Notes under the pieces: model-generated
The model's input: only the letters and a program-made list of their open reading frames with translations
Told to the model about the DNA's origin: nothing
The model's database searches: none
Part shown: positions 16,052-25,500 of the stretch, one piece after another
Layout: each line of letters opens with the position of its first letter
Position numbering within the stretch: the first letter of the stretch is position 1
Source of the DNA: Myxococcus dinghuensis
GTDB taxonomy: Bacteria > Myxococcota > Myxococcia > Myxococcales > Myxococcaceae
Assembly (NCBI RefSeq): GCF_024198235.1
Contig: NZ_JAKCFB010000016.1
Coordinates: forward strand, 1-64,000
Length of the DNA: 64,000 bases
Reading direction: 5' to 3'
Made by a program: the position numbers and the translations under genes

Positions 16052-16756
16052 ATGAACCGTGCGCTGGTCTGTATCCCCACCTACAACGAGCGGGAAAACA
16101 TCGAAGCCATCACCCTGGCGGTGCTCCAGGCCGATGCCCGCGTCGACATCCTCGTCGTGGACGACAACTCGCCCGACGGCACCGGGCAGATCGCCGACCA
16201 GCTCGCGCAGAAGGACCCGCGCGTGCGCGTGCTCCACCGCGAGAAGAAGGAGGGCCTGGGCCGCGCGTACCTGGCCGCCTTCCGCTGGGCGCTGGCCGAG
16301 GGCTACACGTACATCATCGAGATGGACGCGGACTTCAGTCACGATCCGCGCTACCTGCCCGGCCTGCTCGACGCGGCGGAGGCCGGCGCGGACCTGGTGC
16401 TCGGCTCGCGCTACGTCACCGGCGGCGGGACGGTGAACTGGGGTGTCGGCCGGCAGTTGATCAGCCGCGGCGGCAGCCTCTACGCGCGCACCATCCTGGG
16501 CGTGGGCATCCGGGACCTCACCGGTGGCTTCAAGTGCTTCCACCGCCGGGTGCTGGAGACCATCGACCTGGATTCGGTGCAGAGTTCCGGGTACTCGTTC
16601 CAGATCGAGCTCACCTACCGCACGCTCAAGCACGGCTTCACCGTGCGCGAGGTGCCCATCATCTTCGAGGACCGGCGCGTGGGGCACTCCAAGATGAGCA
16701 AGAAGATCTTCGCCGAAGCGCTCACCCTGGTGTGGAAGCTGCGGCTCACGGTGTAG
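16052..16756 (+). CDS. Polyprenol monophosphomannose synthase-like glycosyltransferase 2
   Basis: 234 residues of GT-A fold resembling soluble dolichol/polyprenol-phosphate mannose synthases, which load mannose from GDP-mannose onto a lipid carrier. IPTYNERENIEAI opens the domain, VVDDNSPDGTG binds the nucleotide, MDADFSHDP contains the metal-binding Asp, and GGFKCFHRRVLE follows. There is no C-terminal membrane domain, so it matches the short DPM1 form. The lipid-linked sugar would feed glycan or glycoprotein assembly. It lies 17 bases after lpxB. Confidence 0.85.
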   Translation: MNRALVCIPTYNERENIEAITLAVLQADARVDILVVDDNSPDGTGQIADQLAQKDPRVRVLHREKKEGLGRAYLAAFRWALAEGYTYIIEMDADFSHDPRYLPGLLDAAEAGADLVLGSRYVTGGGTVNWGVGRQLISRGGSLYARTILGVGIRDLTGGFKCFHRRVLETIDLDSVQSSGYSFQIELTYRTLKHGFTVREVPIIFEDRRVGHSKMSKKIFAEALTLVWKLRLTV

Positions 16757-16772
16757 TCGACGAAGGCGTGCG

Positions 16773-17402
16773 GTGATGAAGGCCTACCTGACCCAGTTCC
16801 TGGTCGCGCTGCCCGCGGTCTTCTTCGTGGTGGACCCCATTGGCGTGGTCCCCCTGTTCCTGGCGATGACGGCCGGGGACTCGCCGGAGAAGATCCGCCG
16901 CACGGCGATGCGCGCGTGCCTGGTCGCCTGCGGGCTGATGACCTTCTTCGCCCTGTTCGGCACCATCATCTTCAAGGTGTTCGGCGTGTCGCTGGGCGCC
17001 TTCCGGGTGGCCGGCGGAATCCTGCTGCTCATCACCGCGCTGGACATGCTCCGCGCGCGCCCGTCCGAGACGCGCACCACGCCCAACGAGGAGCAGGAGG
17101 GCGTGGTGAAGGAGGACGTGGCCATCGTCCCGCTGGCCATCCCCCTGCTGTCCGGCCCGGGCGCCATCGCCACCGCGATGGTGCTCATGGCCCGGGGCAC
17201 GACGATGACGGCCACCCTGCCCGTGCTGGCCGCCATCCTGCTCACGTTCCTGTTGAGCTACTTCATCCTGCGCGCCTCCGGCCTCGTGCAGCGCGTGCTG
17301 CGCCAGTCCGGGGTGGCCATCGTCGAGCGAGTGATGGGCCTCATCCTCGCCGCCATCGCGGTGCAGTTCATCGCGGATGGCGCGAAGGAGCTCCTGCGGT
17401 AG
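16773..17402 (+). CDS. MarC-family integral membrane protein
   Basis: 209 residues with six hydrophobic segments in the family's two-times-three arrangement, separated by a charged loop (RPSETRTTPNEEQEGVVKED) at about residues 92-111. FFVVDPIGVVPLFLAMT and PLAIPLLSGPGAIATAM are the two repeated signature blocks. MarC proteins (formerly UPF0056) have no proven function despite early links to antibiotic resistance. Two consecutive ATGs begin the frame. It ends six bases from the convergent lipoprotein gene. Confidence 0.9.
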   Translation: MMKAYLTQFLVALPAVFFVVDPIGVVPLFLAMTAGDSPEKIRRTAMRACLVACGLMTFFALFGTIIFKVFGVSLGAFRVAGGILLLITALDMLRARPSETRTTPNEEQEGVVKEDVAIVPLAIPLLSGPGAIATAMVLMARGTTMTATLPVLAAILLTFLLSYFILRASGLVQRVLRQSGVAIVERVMGLILAAIAVQFIADGAKELLR

Positions 17403-17408
17403 GGCGGG

Positions 17409-17867
17409 TCAGTTGGTGGCGACCCACGCCGGGCCGGCGCGCTTGAGCCGCCCCTGGGGCTTGCTCTCCAGGGTGAGTTCGTCCGGCCCGGAGCGGTGCG
17501 CGTCGTACGCGTACCCCTCCCCCACCTCCTGGAGGTACACCACCACGGCGTCGAGGACGCTCTCCTGCACGACCTTGAACGTCGCGTCACCGCAGTGTGG
17601 CTCGTCCCCCTCGAAGAAGCGCTCCAGCATGGACTGCTCGGGCCTGCGCACGTACACGCGCACCGGCGTGGGCTCCTCGCGACCCTGCGCGGCGATCTCC
17701 CCCACCACCCTGGCTGGTGTCGGCTCCCGGAGGACCGACTGCACCAGCGCGCATTTCTGCGCCTCCATCTCCCGCCGCACCGCGAGCGGCGCCTTGTGGG
17801 CACAGCCCGCCCCGGCCAGGAGCGGCAGACTCAGCACGCCCCAGGCCAGCTGTTGGAATCGCTTCAT
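17409..17867 (-). CDS. Predicted lipoprotein of unknown function
   Basis: 152 residues with a signal peptide and lipobox LAGAGC (Cys22), so it should be lipid-anchored. The mature part is short, mixed alpha/beta in appearance, and has two further cysteines (CALVQS and HCGDATF). No family is recognised. It follows the OmpA-family gene by 30 bases in the same direction, which hints at a shared envelope role. Confidence 0.7.
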   Translation of the reverse strand: MKRFQQLAWGVLSLPLLAGAGCAHKAPLAVRREMEAQKCALVQSVLREPTPARVVGEIAAQGREEPTPVRVYVRRPEQSMLERFFEGDEPHCGDATFKVVQESVLDAVVVYLQEVGEGYAYDAHRSGPDELTLESKPQGRLKRAGPAWVATN

Positions 17868-17897
17868 CCCTTCGCCTCCTCGTGACTCGCTTCTTCG

Positions 17898-18920
17898 CTA
17901 CAGCTTCCTCCACCGCGGAGCGAAGGGCGCCTGCTTCAAGACAGGGTCCTCCACCGCGATGATGTACTCGGCCCGGCGGTTGGCCGCTTCCGCCGTCTCG
18001 TCCGGCGTCGGCACCGCGGGTGACTCCTCTCCGAACCCCTCGTAGAAGATGGGGACCTTCAGCCCGCGCTGGCGGAACGCCGCGGCGATGCTGCGAGCGC
18101 GCTTCAGCGACAGCTCGCGGTTGTCCGCCGAGGCGCCCACCGTGTCCGTGTGTCCCAGCACGTAGAGGCGAACCGCCGCGAAGCGGCCGTATTTCGCCAG
18201 GGCCTCCGCGAGCTGCGCGTGGCTGCGGTCCAGCTTGCCGCGCTCGCTCGCGGGAATGTCCGCGCGTCCGGATGCGAACCCCACCTCCTCGTGCGGAATG
18301 TCCACGCGCCAGGGAAAGAGGTCCACGCCCGTGTAGAAGTCCGATGTGTCGAAGGCTCGCAGGGTGACTTTCATCACCCGGCCCTCGGCGGCAGGCCAGC
18401 TCACGGGGAGGGGCGTCCCCGCGGGCTCGCCCTTGAAGGCCACCTCGCCCTCGAAGGCCTTCTTGCCCGTGTCCATCAGCACCGTGAGCTCCACGCGCCC
18501 CGCGGGACGCGAGAGGAGGAAGCGGAGCTGGCGCTTCTCCACGTCCACGTCCTCCGGGCGGACCTCCAGCTTCAGCGGCCCGTTGAGCTCCGTGTCGAAG
18601 GACAGGGGCAGAGAGCCGGACTCCGCGTCGGCGAAGCGGACGACGAGCTCGCCTTCGTAGTGGAAGCGCCCCTCTGGCTGCTCCAGCTCGATGCGCCGGG
18701 TGATGCCTGGCTTGCCGCCGCCCTTCACGTCGACCACCTTGCCGTCCCCCCGCTTCAGCTTCACCTCGAAGCCGGCGATGGGTTCGTCGATGTGCACGAG
18801 CAATGCCGGGAGGTTCTCCCCCAGCGCGGCACGGCCCTCGAGGGAGACGCGGATGGCGTCCGCGAACGCGGGCAGCGGTGAGACGAGGGCGAGACTGAGC
18901 AGCAACAGTCGGGGGTCCAT
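17898..18920 (-). CDS. OmpA-family protein with novel N-terminal region
   Basis: 340 residues with a signal peptide (LLLLSLALVSPLPAFA) cut around residue 20. The C-terminal ~120 residues are an OmpA peptidoglycan-binding domain: FASGRADIPASERGKLD, LYVLGHTDTVG, NRELSLKRARSIAAAFRQRG and NRRAEYII. The first ~200 residues look like beta-sandwich repeats and match no family I recognise. Start 18920 is chosen because it begins the signal peptide; the frame extends to 19064 without one. Probably links an envelope structure to peptidoglycan. Confidence 0.82.
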   Translation of the reverse strand: MDPRLLLLSLALVSPLPAFADAIRVSLEGRAALGENLPALLVHIDEPIAGFEVKLKRGDGKVVDVKGGGKPGITRRIELEQPEGRFHYEGELVVRFADAESGSLPLSFDTELNGPLKLEVRPEDVDVEKRQLRFLLSRPAGRVELTVLMDTGKKAFEGEVAFKGEPAGTPLPVSWPAAEGRVMKVTLRAFDTSDFYTGVDLFPWRVDIPHEEVGFASGRADIPASERGKLDRSHAQLAEALAKYGRFAAVRLYVLGHTDTVGASADNRELSLKRARSIAAAFRQRGLKVPIFYEGFGEESPAVPTPDETAEAANRRAEYIIAVEDPVLKQAPFAPRWRKL

Positions 18921-19095
18921 GGCGCGGCGTCGACCTCGGGCATCGCGGGCCGCGCGGCGACAGCGGCCCGTGTGGGGGTGGATTCCTCCGCGACAGGGTA
19001 GGACGGTGCTCCGGGCGTGGGAAATGGTTCCCCAGCGAGACGTCGCCCCGCCGGGGGCATTCAATCGCGGAGCACGCGCCGGGTCAGGCAGCCGG

Positions 19096-19112
19096 GGGGA
19101 CGAGGCGTCCCC
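19096..19112 (-). terminator. Candidate terminator after lpxI
   Basis: A seven-base stem GGGGACG / CGTCCCC with an AGG loop lies ~30 bases past the lpxI stop. No T-run follows. It would separate the lipid A operon from the OmpA-family gene. The rest of the 220-base gap (18921-19140) shows nothing else I can support. Confidence 0.4.
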
Positions 19113-19140
19113 GCTCCGGCATCCCCACGCAGGCGCGGCG

Positions 19141-19974
19141 TCAGCGCACGCCGACGAGGGTGATGCCCGCGGCCTCGGCGCCCCGGAAGAGCGCGGGTGC
19201 GTCCAGCAGCACCGTCTTCCCCACTTCCAACGCCAGCACCTTCGCGTGGACCTCCCGCATCACCTCCAGCGTGCGGGGGCCCGCGGCGGGCAGGTCGAAG
19301 CGCAGGTCCTGCTGGGGCTTGCAGCGCTTCACCACCACCGCGCCCGCGCCGCCCAGCTTCCCGCCCCGGCGGATGGCCTCGTCGGTGCCCTCCACGGCCT
19401 CCAGGGCGAGCACGAGGCCCTTGTGCACCACCACCGTCTGCCCCACGTCCGCCTGGCCCAGGAGGACCGCCACCTCGCGGCCCACCGCGACGTCCTTCTC
19501 CTGCTCCGGCGTCAGCCGCGGGCCCGCGAGGTGTCCCTCGGGGCACAGGACCTCGCCCAGGAAGTCCGTGGGGGCGATGATGGTGATGCCCCGCTCCTCG
19601 AAGTCCGCGGCCACCGCGCGGAGCAGCGCGTCGTCGCGGAAGCTGCGCAGGCGGGAGATGACGCGCACGGTGCCCAGGTCCGGCCGGGCGTCCTTGATGG
19701 CCCGCACCCGGCCGATGCCGCCCGCCATGGCCGCCTGGCGCACGCCCGCGGCGCGGAAGGCCTTCTGGATGCTGTCCACCTGCCCCACGCGCACCCAGGT
19801 GAGGGAGGCGACCTCCGAGGCCAGCGCCGGGTCCGTCTCCCCCTTGTGGGCGACGGCCACCACCTCCAGCCCCCGGGCGCGCGCCGCGCGCGCGAAGAGG
19901 AAGGGGAGCTGGCCGTTGCCCGCGATGAGGCCGATGCGTTCCACCGCCGACGCGCCTTCCATGCGGGAGGTCAC
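19141..19974 (-). CDS. lpxI: UDP-2,3-diacylglucosamine pyrophosphatase, LpxI type
   Basis: Cleaves UDP-2,3-diacylglucosamine to lipid X and UMP, the step before LpxB. 277 residues of the LpxI (DUF1009) family, which replaces LpxH in alphaproteobacteria and many other lineages: IGLIAGNGQLPFLFARAAR at the start, VGQVDSIQKAFRAAGV, and KGLVLALEAVEGTDEAIRRG towards the end. No LpxH-like gene is seen in the window. Its GTG start overlaps the lpxA stop by four bases. Confidence 0.93.
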   Translation of the reverse strand: MTSRMEGASAVERIGLIAGNGQLPFLFARAARARGLEVVAVAHKGETDPALASEVASLTWVRVGQVDSIQKAFRAAGVRQAAMAGGIGRVRAIKDARPDLGTVRVISRLRSFRDDALLRAVAADFEERGITIIAPTDFLGEVLCPEGHLAGPRLTPEQEKDVAVGREVAVLLGQADVGQTVVVHKGLVLALEAVEGTDEAIRRGGKLGGAGAVVVKRCKPQQDLRFDLPAAGPRTLEVMREVHAKVLALEVGKTVLLDAPALFRGAEAAGITLVGVR

Positions 19975-20747
19975 CGCGTCAGGCCGCGCTTGCTCTGCAT
20001 GACGAAGTCGATGAGGTGGTCGACCTCCGGCTGTCCACCGAGCTCCGTGCGCAGGCGCGCCAGCGCCTCCTGCAGGCCCAGCTTCGAGCGGAACAGGATG
20101 CGGTGCGCCTCCTTGATGCGCTCGATCTGCTCCTTGGAGAAGCCGCTGCGCTCCAGGCCCACGGCGTTGAGCCCCACCAGCTCCGCGCGGTCGCCCTGCG
20201 CGGTGGCGTACGGCGGGATGTCCATGGTCACCATGGCGCCGCCGGCGATGAAGGCGTGCCGGCCCAGGCGGGTGAACTGGTGCACCGCCGCCAGGCCGCT
20301 GATGATGACGTGGTCCTCCAGCGTCACGTGGCCGGCCAGCGCCGAGCCGTTGCCGATGCGGCAGCCGTCCCCGACGACGCAGTCGTGCGCGACGTGGCAG
20401 GTGGCCATCAACAGGGTGCCGTTGCCCACGCGCGTGACACCACCACCGCCCGCCGTGCCGATATGCAGCGTCACGAACTCGCGGATCTGGTTGTCGTCGC
20501 CGATGACGAGCTGCGTGTCCTCGCCCTTGTACTTGAGGTCCTGCGGGTCGGCGCCCAGCGCGGCGAACTGGAAGATGCGGTTGCGGGCGCCAATCGTCGT
20601 GCGCCCCTCGATGACGACGTGCGGGCCCACGCGCGTGCCCTCACCAATCGTCACCTTCGGACCGATGACCGAATAGGGCCCCACTTCGACCGTCTCGTGC
20701 AGACGGGCATCGGGGTGGATTACCGCGGTGGGATGAACCTGAGCCAT
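19971..20747 (-). CDS. lpxA: UDP-N-acetylglucosamine acyltransferase
   Basis: First step of lipid A synthesis: transfers a 3-hydroxyacyl chain from ACP to UDP-GlcNAc. 258 residues; left-handed beta-helix hexapeptide repeats begin at VHPTAVIHPDARL, the catalytic His lies in CHVAHDCVVG, and the C-terminal helical part (GLERSGFSKEQIERIKEAH) binds ACP. ATG at 20747 begins the conserved part; an open frame runs upstream across fabZ but is not coding there. It lies 35 bases after fabZ. Confidence 0.96.
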   Translation of the reverse strand: MAQVHPTAVIHPDARLHETVEVGPYSVIGPKVTIGEGTRVGPHVVIEGRTTIGARNRIFQFAALGADPQDLKYKGEDTQLVIGDDNQIREFVTLHIGTAGGGGVTRVGNGTLLMATCHVAHDCVVGDGCRIGNGSALAGHVTLEDHVIISGLAAVHQFTRLGRHAFIAGGAMVTMDIPPYATAQGDRAELVGLNAVGLERSGFSKEQIERIKEAHRILFRSKLGLQEALARLRTELGGQPEVDHLIDFVMQSKRGLTR

Positions 20748-20782
20748 GTCGTCTCGTCTCCTCTTGCCTCGCGAGCCCGGCG

Positions 20783-21244
20783 TCAGGAGGCCGCGCCCTC
20801 TTCCGCGCCGGCGTCCTTGTCGACCACGGTCGCCAGGAACTCGCCCTCGGCGACCTTCGCGCCGTCCACCGTCGCCGTGCCCTTCGTCTTCCACACGGAG
20901 CCCTTGTGCCGGAGCACCTCGATGACCAGTTGGAGCCGGTCTCCCGGCACCACCGGCTTGCGGAAGCGCGCGCCGTCCACGCCCATCAGGTAGGTGACCT
21001 TCTGGGACGGGTCCATGTTCTCGCTCTTGTACGCGAGGATCGCCGACGCCTGGGCGAGCGCCTCGAGGATGAGCACCCCGGGCATCACCGGATGGCCGGG
21101 GAAGTGCCCGTTGAAGAACTCCTCGTTGATGGTGACGTTCTTGTAGGCGATGAGCTTCTGCCCGGGGATGATCTCCACCACCCGATCCACGAGGAGGAAC
21201 GGATAGCGGTGAGGCAGCAGGTTCTGGATCTCTCCGATGTCCAT
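20783..21244 (-). CDS. fabZ: 3-hydroxyacyl-ACP dehydratase
   Basis: Dehydrates 3-hydroxyacyl-ACP in fatty acid elongation and so competes with LpxA/LpxD for hydroxyacyl-ACP. 153 residues of hot-dog fold: LLPHRYPFLLVDRV and GHFPGHPVMPGVLILEALAQ with catalytic His and Glu. Start 21244 overlaps the lpxD stop by one base (TGATG). The in-frame extension to 21349 overlaps lpxD and is discarded. The C-terminus has a short acidic/Ala tail. Confidence 0.96.
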   Translation of the reverse strand: MDIGEIQNLLPHRYPFLLVDRVVEIIPGQKLIAYKNVTINEEFFNGHFPGHPVMPGVLILEALAQASAILAYKSENMDPSQKVTYLMGVDGARFRKPVVPGDRLQLVIEVLRHKGSVWKTKGTATVDGAKVAEGEFLATVVDKDAGAEEGAAS

Positions 21245-22308
21245 CACTCCCCCATCTCCTTCTCGAGCGTCTCCACCCTGCGGCGGAGGGCCCGCATTTC
21301 CTTGAGCAGGTCGGCCAACTGCCCTTGTGCAGCGCTCGCGCGCAGCCATTCCTTGTGGGGGATGGCCGGCGTGCCGCTGTAGACCTCGCCGTCCGGCACG
21401 TCGTGCGCCACGCCGGACTGCGCGCCCACCTTGGCCATGTCACCCACGCGGATGTGGCCCACCACGCCCACCTGTCCGGCCAACACCACGCCGGCACCCA
21501 CCTCCGACGAGCCGGACACGCCGGCCTGCGCGCAGATGAGCGTCAGCGGGCCCACGCGGACGTTGTGGGCGATCTGCACCAGGTTGTCGAGCTTGGTGCC
21601 CCGCCCCACGACCGTCTCGCCGAGCGTCGCCCGGTCGATGCAGGTACACGCGCCCAGTTCGACGTCGTCCTCGATGCGGACGATGCCCACCTGGGGAATC
21701 TTGAAGTGCTCCGGCCCATCCGCGCCCTCCGGATCGAAGGCGAAGCCGAAGCCGTCCGCGCCCACCACGCACGAGGCATGGAGGATGACGCGGGAGCCGA
21801 CGATGCAGCGCTCGCGCACCGTGACGTTGGGGTACAGCACGCAGTCGTCGCCCACCTGGGCCTGCTCGCCCACGTACGCGCCCGGGTACAGCACGCTGCG
21901 CGCGCCCACGCGCGCGCCCGCCTCCATGGTGGCGCCGTGCATCACCGTGGCCTCCGGATGGACGGTGGCCTCCGGGTGGACCCAGGCGCCAGGCCTCACC
22001 CCCGGGGCGGGACGCGCCGCCGGGTGGAAGGCCTTCAGGAGCTTCGCGTAGGCCAGGTGCGGGTTGGGCACGCGCACCACGGCCAGGCCCTGACGCGCGG
22101 GGGCATCCCCGTTCACGAGCACGGCCGAGGCGCGGGTCGCCTCGTACTGACGGCGGTAACGCGTGTTTCCGTAGAAGGACACGTCCCCCGGGCCTGCTTC
22201 CTCGAGCCCGTTGAGTCCGTGGATGAGAGTCTCTGGGTCGCCGAGGAGCTCTCCACCCACCAGGGCGGCGAGCTCCCCGAGCCGGCGGGGCGCGGGGGAA
22301 GTCGTCAC
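21244..22308 (-). CDS. lpxD: UDP-3-O-(3-hydroxyacyl)glucosamine N-acyltransferase
   Basis: Third lipid A enzyme; adds the N-linked hydroxyacyl chain. 354 residues with GTG start. The N-terminal uridine-binding domain ([17 protein letters not shown]) precedes hexapeptide repeats forming the beta-helix; [12 protein letters not shown] and [10 protein letters not shown] (catalytic His region) are family-typical. The C-terminal helix ([16 protein letters not shown]) completes the trimer. It starts ten bases after the skp stop. Confidence 0.96.
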   Translation of the reverse strand: MTTSPAPRRLGELAALVGGELLGDPETLIHGLNGLEEAGPGDVSFYGNTRYRRQYEATRASAVLVNGDAPARQGLAVVRVPNPHLAYAKLLKAFHPAARPAPGVRPGAWVHPEATVHPEATVMHGATMEAGARVGARSVLYPGAYVGEQAQVGDDCVLYPNVTVRERCIVGSRVILHASCVVGADGFGFAFDPEGADGPEHFKIPQVGIVRIEDDVELGACTCIDRATLGETVVGRGTKLDNLVQIAHNVRVGPLTLICAQAGVSGSSEVGAGVVLAGQVGVVGHIRVGDMAKVGAQSGVAHDVPDGEVYSGTPAIPHKEWLRASAAQGQLADLLKEMRALRRRVETLEKEMGE

Positions 22309-22318
22309 GGGATGCGGG

Positions 22319-22870
22319 TTACTTCTTCGGGGCGTCCTTCGCCGCCGTCGTCTTCAGGTTGTTGTAGGCGCGGATGACTTCGTTGGAGATGTCGAGCTGG
22401 GCCTTCGCGAAGACGATGCCCGAGTCACGCTTCTCCAGGACCAGGGCCAGGTCGTCGCGCTGGGCGATGCCCGCCACCACCTGGTCGATCTTGGAGATGA
22501 TGGGCTCCATCTCCTGGCGCTCCTTGTTGGCGGCCTCGCCGCGGCTCTTCTCCCACTTCTGGGCGAGCGTCATCACCTTGCGCTGGAGCTCCGCCTCCTT
22601 CTGCGCGCGCGTGTCCGGGCTCATGGCGCTGGCCTGCTTGTCCAGCGTCTCCTTCTCCGCGCGCAGGGCGGTCTGCTCCTTGTCGATCTCCTTCTGCTTG
22701 TCGTCCAGCCACTTCTGGAGACGGGCCTTGGCGGCCTTGCCGTCATCGACCTCGAGAAGGACGCGCTGGAGGTCCACGTAGGCGACCTTCAGGTCGGCGG
22801 CCGAGGCGGCCACCGGCAGGGCAAGCGACAGGACGGCGGCCATGGCCGCGACAGTGGTGCGAAGCGACAT
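22319..22870 (-). CDS. skp: Periplasmic chaperone of the Skp/OmpH family
   Basis: 183 residues: signal peptide (about 1-24, ending VAASAADL), then [25 protein letters not shown] at the trimer core and a long charged coiled coil (about 55-135) that forms the tentacles. Skp holds unfolded outer-membrane proteins in the periplasm for BamA, encoded immediately upstream. Between bamA and lpxD it has the standard Gram-negative order. Confidence 0.93.
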   Translation of the reverse strand: MSLRTTVAAMAAVLSLALPVAASAADLKVAYVDLQRVLLEVDDGKAAKARLQKWLDDKQKEIDKEQTALRAEKETLDKQASAMSPDTRAQKEAELQRKVMTLAQKWEKSRGEAANKERQEMEPIISKIDQVVAGIAQRDDLALVLEKRDSGIVFAKAQLDISNEVIRAYNNLKTTAAKDAPKK

Positions 22871-22973
22871 GTTCTACAGCTCCTCAGGAAGGGTACAGCG
22901 TCCGACGTCAGACGCCCGGGCTTGTTCAACCCTTCCCGCCAGGGCGGGGCCGGGACGACGGGACGACGGCTTA

Positions 22974-25454
22974 TCAGAAGAAGTTGCCGATAGTGAACTC
23001 GAACAGGATCCGGTCGTCCTCAGGCCGCCTGGTGAGCGGGATGCCCCACTCGAAGCGCAGGGGCCCGATGGGCGAGAACCAACGGAAACCGAAGCCCGCC
23101 GAGTGGAAGAGTCCCAGCGGCAGCTTGTCCTGTTTGTCCTGGAAGAAGTTCTCGTTGGAGGCGAAGGCGTTGCCGGCGTCGTAGAAGAGCACACCCCGGA
23201 GGCCGGCCTTCTCGAAGATGGGGAACTCCAGCTCGAAGTTGAAGACGAGCTGCTTGTTGCCGCCCACGAGGAAGTCGGTGACGGTGGCGTCCGGGTTGGA
23301 CGAGCGGGGCACCTTCACGGACGGGCTGATGCTGCGCAGGTAGTAGCCGCGGACGCTGTTGATGCCACCCACGTAGTAGAGTTCGGAGATGGGCAGCGGC
23401 TTGTTGGAGTCGAGCTGCTGGATGTAGCCGATGGTGGCGTTCGTCTTGAAGACGAAGCCCAGGGGCAGCGGGAAGTACAGGCGCGAGTAGGCCGTGTACC
23501 GGTTGAAGAGGAACGAGCCGCCCAGGAAGTCCGGGGCGAACTCCACCGCGCCGTAGTGGATGAAGCCGCGCGAGGGGAACAGGCGGTTGTCGCGCCGGTC
23601 GAAGGAGAGCGACAGGCGGGCCGCGCTGGTGGTGCCGGACAGGAACTGGTTGGCCAGGAGCACCGCGCCCAGGTTGGAGCCGGCCTCCACGTTCACCCAC
23701 TCACGCGTGTAGCCGATGGTGCCCAGCAGGTCGTCGATGAACTGGTAGCCGATGGAGACCGTGCCACCCGTGGAGTTGCGGATGAAGCCGTCGTAGTCCG
23801 CCTGGACGCGGAAGAACTCCGCGGACAGCAGGTAGTTCGTGTCCAGGAAGTACGGGTCGTAGAACGACAACTGCACCAGGGAGCGCAGGCCGGAGATCTG
23901 CGCGGACGCGGAGACGCTCTGGCCCCAGCCCAGGAAGTTGTTCTGGGAGATCTGCGCCGTGAAGATGAAGTTCTCCACGTTGGAGAAGCCGAGGCCGACC
24001 TGGAAGGTACCGGTCGCCTTCTCCTTCACCTCCACCTGGAGGACGATGGTGTCGTCCTTGCTGCCCGGGCGCTGGGTGATCTCCACCGTCTCGAAGAAGC
24101 CCAGCGCGGTGACGCGCTCCTTGCTGCGGCGCACGCCGGTGCCGTTGTAGAGCTCGCCTTCGTAGACGCGCAGCTCGCGGCGGATGACCTTGTCGCGCGT
24201 CTTGCTGTTGCCGGTGACCTCGATGCGCTCGATGGTGACCTGGGGGCCCTTCTGGACGTCGAAGGTCAGGTCGACGGTGCGGTTCTCCGCGTTGACGCTG
24301 GTGACCGGGTTGACGTTCGCGTAGGCGTAGCCGCGGTCGTAATAGACGTCCGAGATGCCCAGGATGTCCTGCGAGAGCTGCGAGCGGTTGAAGCGCTGGG
24401 TGGAGCGCGACTTCATCAGCGCCAGCATCTGCTCCTTGGACACGTCCGGCAGCAGGTCGCCCGCGAAGTCGATCTTCCCGATGTCGTAGGGCTCACCCTC
24501 CTCGATGCGCAGGGTGATGTAGATGTAGCGCTTGTCCGCGGAGAGCTGGACCGTGGGCTTGTCGATCTTGACGTTGATGAAACCGCGGTCGTAGTAGGCG
24601 ATCTGGATGACGGCCAGGTCGCGCTGGAACGCCTCCTCGCGGTAGGTGCCCTCACCCGTGAAGAAGGAGAGGAAGCCACCCTCGCGGGTGATCATCGTCT
24701 CCTTGAGGACGCTGGCGGGGACCTTCTCCGCGCCGATGAGGGTGATCTGCTTCACCATCACCTTGGCGTGCTCGTTGATGACGAGGATGACGTCGACGCC
24801 GCCCTCCACCGGGCGGATCTCGTGGGAGACCTCCGCGAGGAAGTAGCCCTTCTCCACGTACTTCGCCTGGATCTTCTTCACGGTGCTGCGCACCGTCTCC
24901 AGGTCGAGGATGGTGTTGGGCTTGACGAGGAGCTCCTCCTTCAGGTCGTCCTGGCTCAGCTCCTCGTTGCCCCGGAGCGTCACCTGCCGGATGACGGGGC
25001 GCTCCTCGACGCGGACCACGTAGGCGACGCCGCGGGCCAGGTGCTGGACGAGCAGCTCGACGTTCTGGAAGTACCCCAGGGCCCACACCGCCCGCAGGTC
25101 CTCCGCCGACTTCGACGGGTCCAGGGGCTGGCCGACCTTGGTGCGCAGGGCGCGGCGGATGGCCTCCGCCTCGACGCGCTTGTTCCCCTCGACGCGGATC
25201 TCCGCGACCGTGTCGGACTCGACCTCGGGGACCTCTTCGACCGGGGCGTCCGAGGGCCGCGCGGAACCAGGAGCCGGGGTGGCGGGCGCGGGGGCAGCGG
25301 GGACGGGAGCCGGTGCGGGCGCACCCCCATCCACCTGTGCCAGGACGGAGCCAGGCACGAGCGACCACAGGGCGACCGCTAGCAGCGGGAGCAGTGACTT
25401 GCGAGACAGAACGAGGTGCCTCAAGGGGAGACCGGCCGGGGAAAGGCGGGGCAA
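22974..25454 (-). CDS. bamA: Outer-membrane protein assembly factor BamA
   Basis: Central Omp85 subunit that folds beta-barrel proteins into the outer membrane. Signal peptide (LLPLLAVALWSLVPGSVLA), a Pro/Ala linker (about 42-70), five POTRA repeats (from VAEIRVEGNKRVEAEAIR to about residue 440), and a 16-strand barrel with the VRGYYLR motif, ending in FEFTIGNFF with the C-terminal Phe expected of barrels. The frame opens with TTG at 25454, but that codon lies in a likely -10; TTG at 25424 (LRHLVLS) may be the real start, giving 816 residues. Confidence 0.96.
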   Translation of the reverse strand: MPRLSPAGLPLRHLVLSRKSLLPLLAVALWSLVPGSVLAQVDGGAPAPAPVPAAPAPATPAPGSARPSDAPVEEVPEVESDTVAEIRVEGNKRVEAEAIRRALRTKVGQPLDPSKSAEDLRAVWALGYFQNVELLVQHLARGVAYVVRVEERPVIRQVTLRGNEELSQDDLKEELLVKPNTILDLETVRSTVKKIQAKYVEKGYFLAEVSHEIRPVEGGVDVILVINEHAKVMVKQITLIGAEKVPASVLKETMITREGGFLSFFTGEGTYREEAFQRDLAVIQIAYYDRGFINVKIDKPTVQLSADKRYIYITLRIEEGEPYDIGKIDFAGDLLPDVSKEQMLALMKSRSTQRFNRSQLSQDILGISDVYYDRGYAYANVNPVTSVNAENRTVDLTFDVQKGPQVTIERIEVTGNSKTRDKVIRRELRVYEGELYNGTGVRRSKERVTALGFFETVEITQRPGSKDDTIVLQVEVKEKATGTFQVGLGFSNVENFIFTAQISQNNFLGWGQSVSASAQISGLRSLVQLSFYDPYFLDTNYLLSAEFFRVQADYDGFIRNSTGGTVSIGYQFIDDLLGTIGYTREWVNVEAGSNLGAVLLANQFLSGTTSAARLSLSFDRRDNRLFPSRGFIHYGAVEFAPDFLGGSFLFNRYTAYSRLYFPLPLGFVFKTNATIGYIQQLDSNKPLPISELYYVGGINSVRGYYLRSISPSVKVPRSSNPDATVTDFLVGGNKQLVFNFELEFPIFEKAGLRGVLFYDAGNAFASNENFFQDKQDKLPLGLFHSAGFGFRWFSPIGPLRFEWGIPLTRRPEDDRILFEFTIGNFF

Positions 25455-25482
25455 TGTACGGGAAGGGGTGCGAGCCCCTCAA
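25453..25482 (-). promoter_or_regulatory. Candidate internal promoter of bamA
   Basis: Minus strand TTGAGG (complement of 25477-25482), 18-base spacer, TACATT (complement of 25453-25458), just after the lolD stop. If real, bamA-skp-lpxD-fabZ-lpxA-lpxI can be transcribed apart from lolD, and the first TTG of bamA is not the start. Confidence 0.33.
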
Positions 25483-25500
25483 TCCAAAAACACGGAGCCA

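Noticed and set aside
18921..19064. ECF-type promoter GGAACC before the OmpA-family gene
   Set aside because: The same -35 motif occurs near 19034 on minus, but the next GTC is about 22 bases away, outside the accepted spacing.
25424..25454. TTG at 25454 as certain bamA start
   Set aside because: It coincides with a possible -10; left as uncertain rather than asserted.
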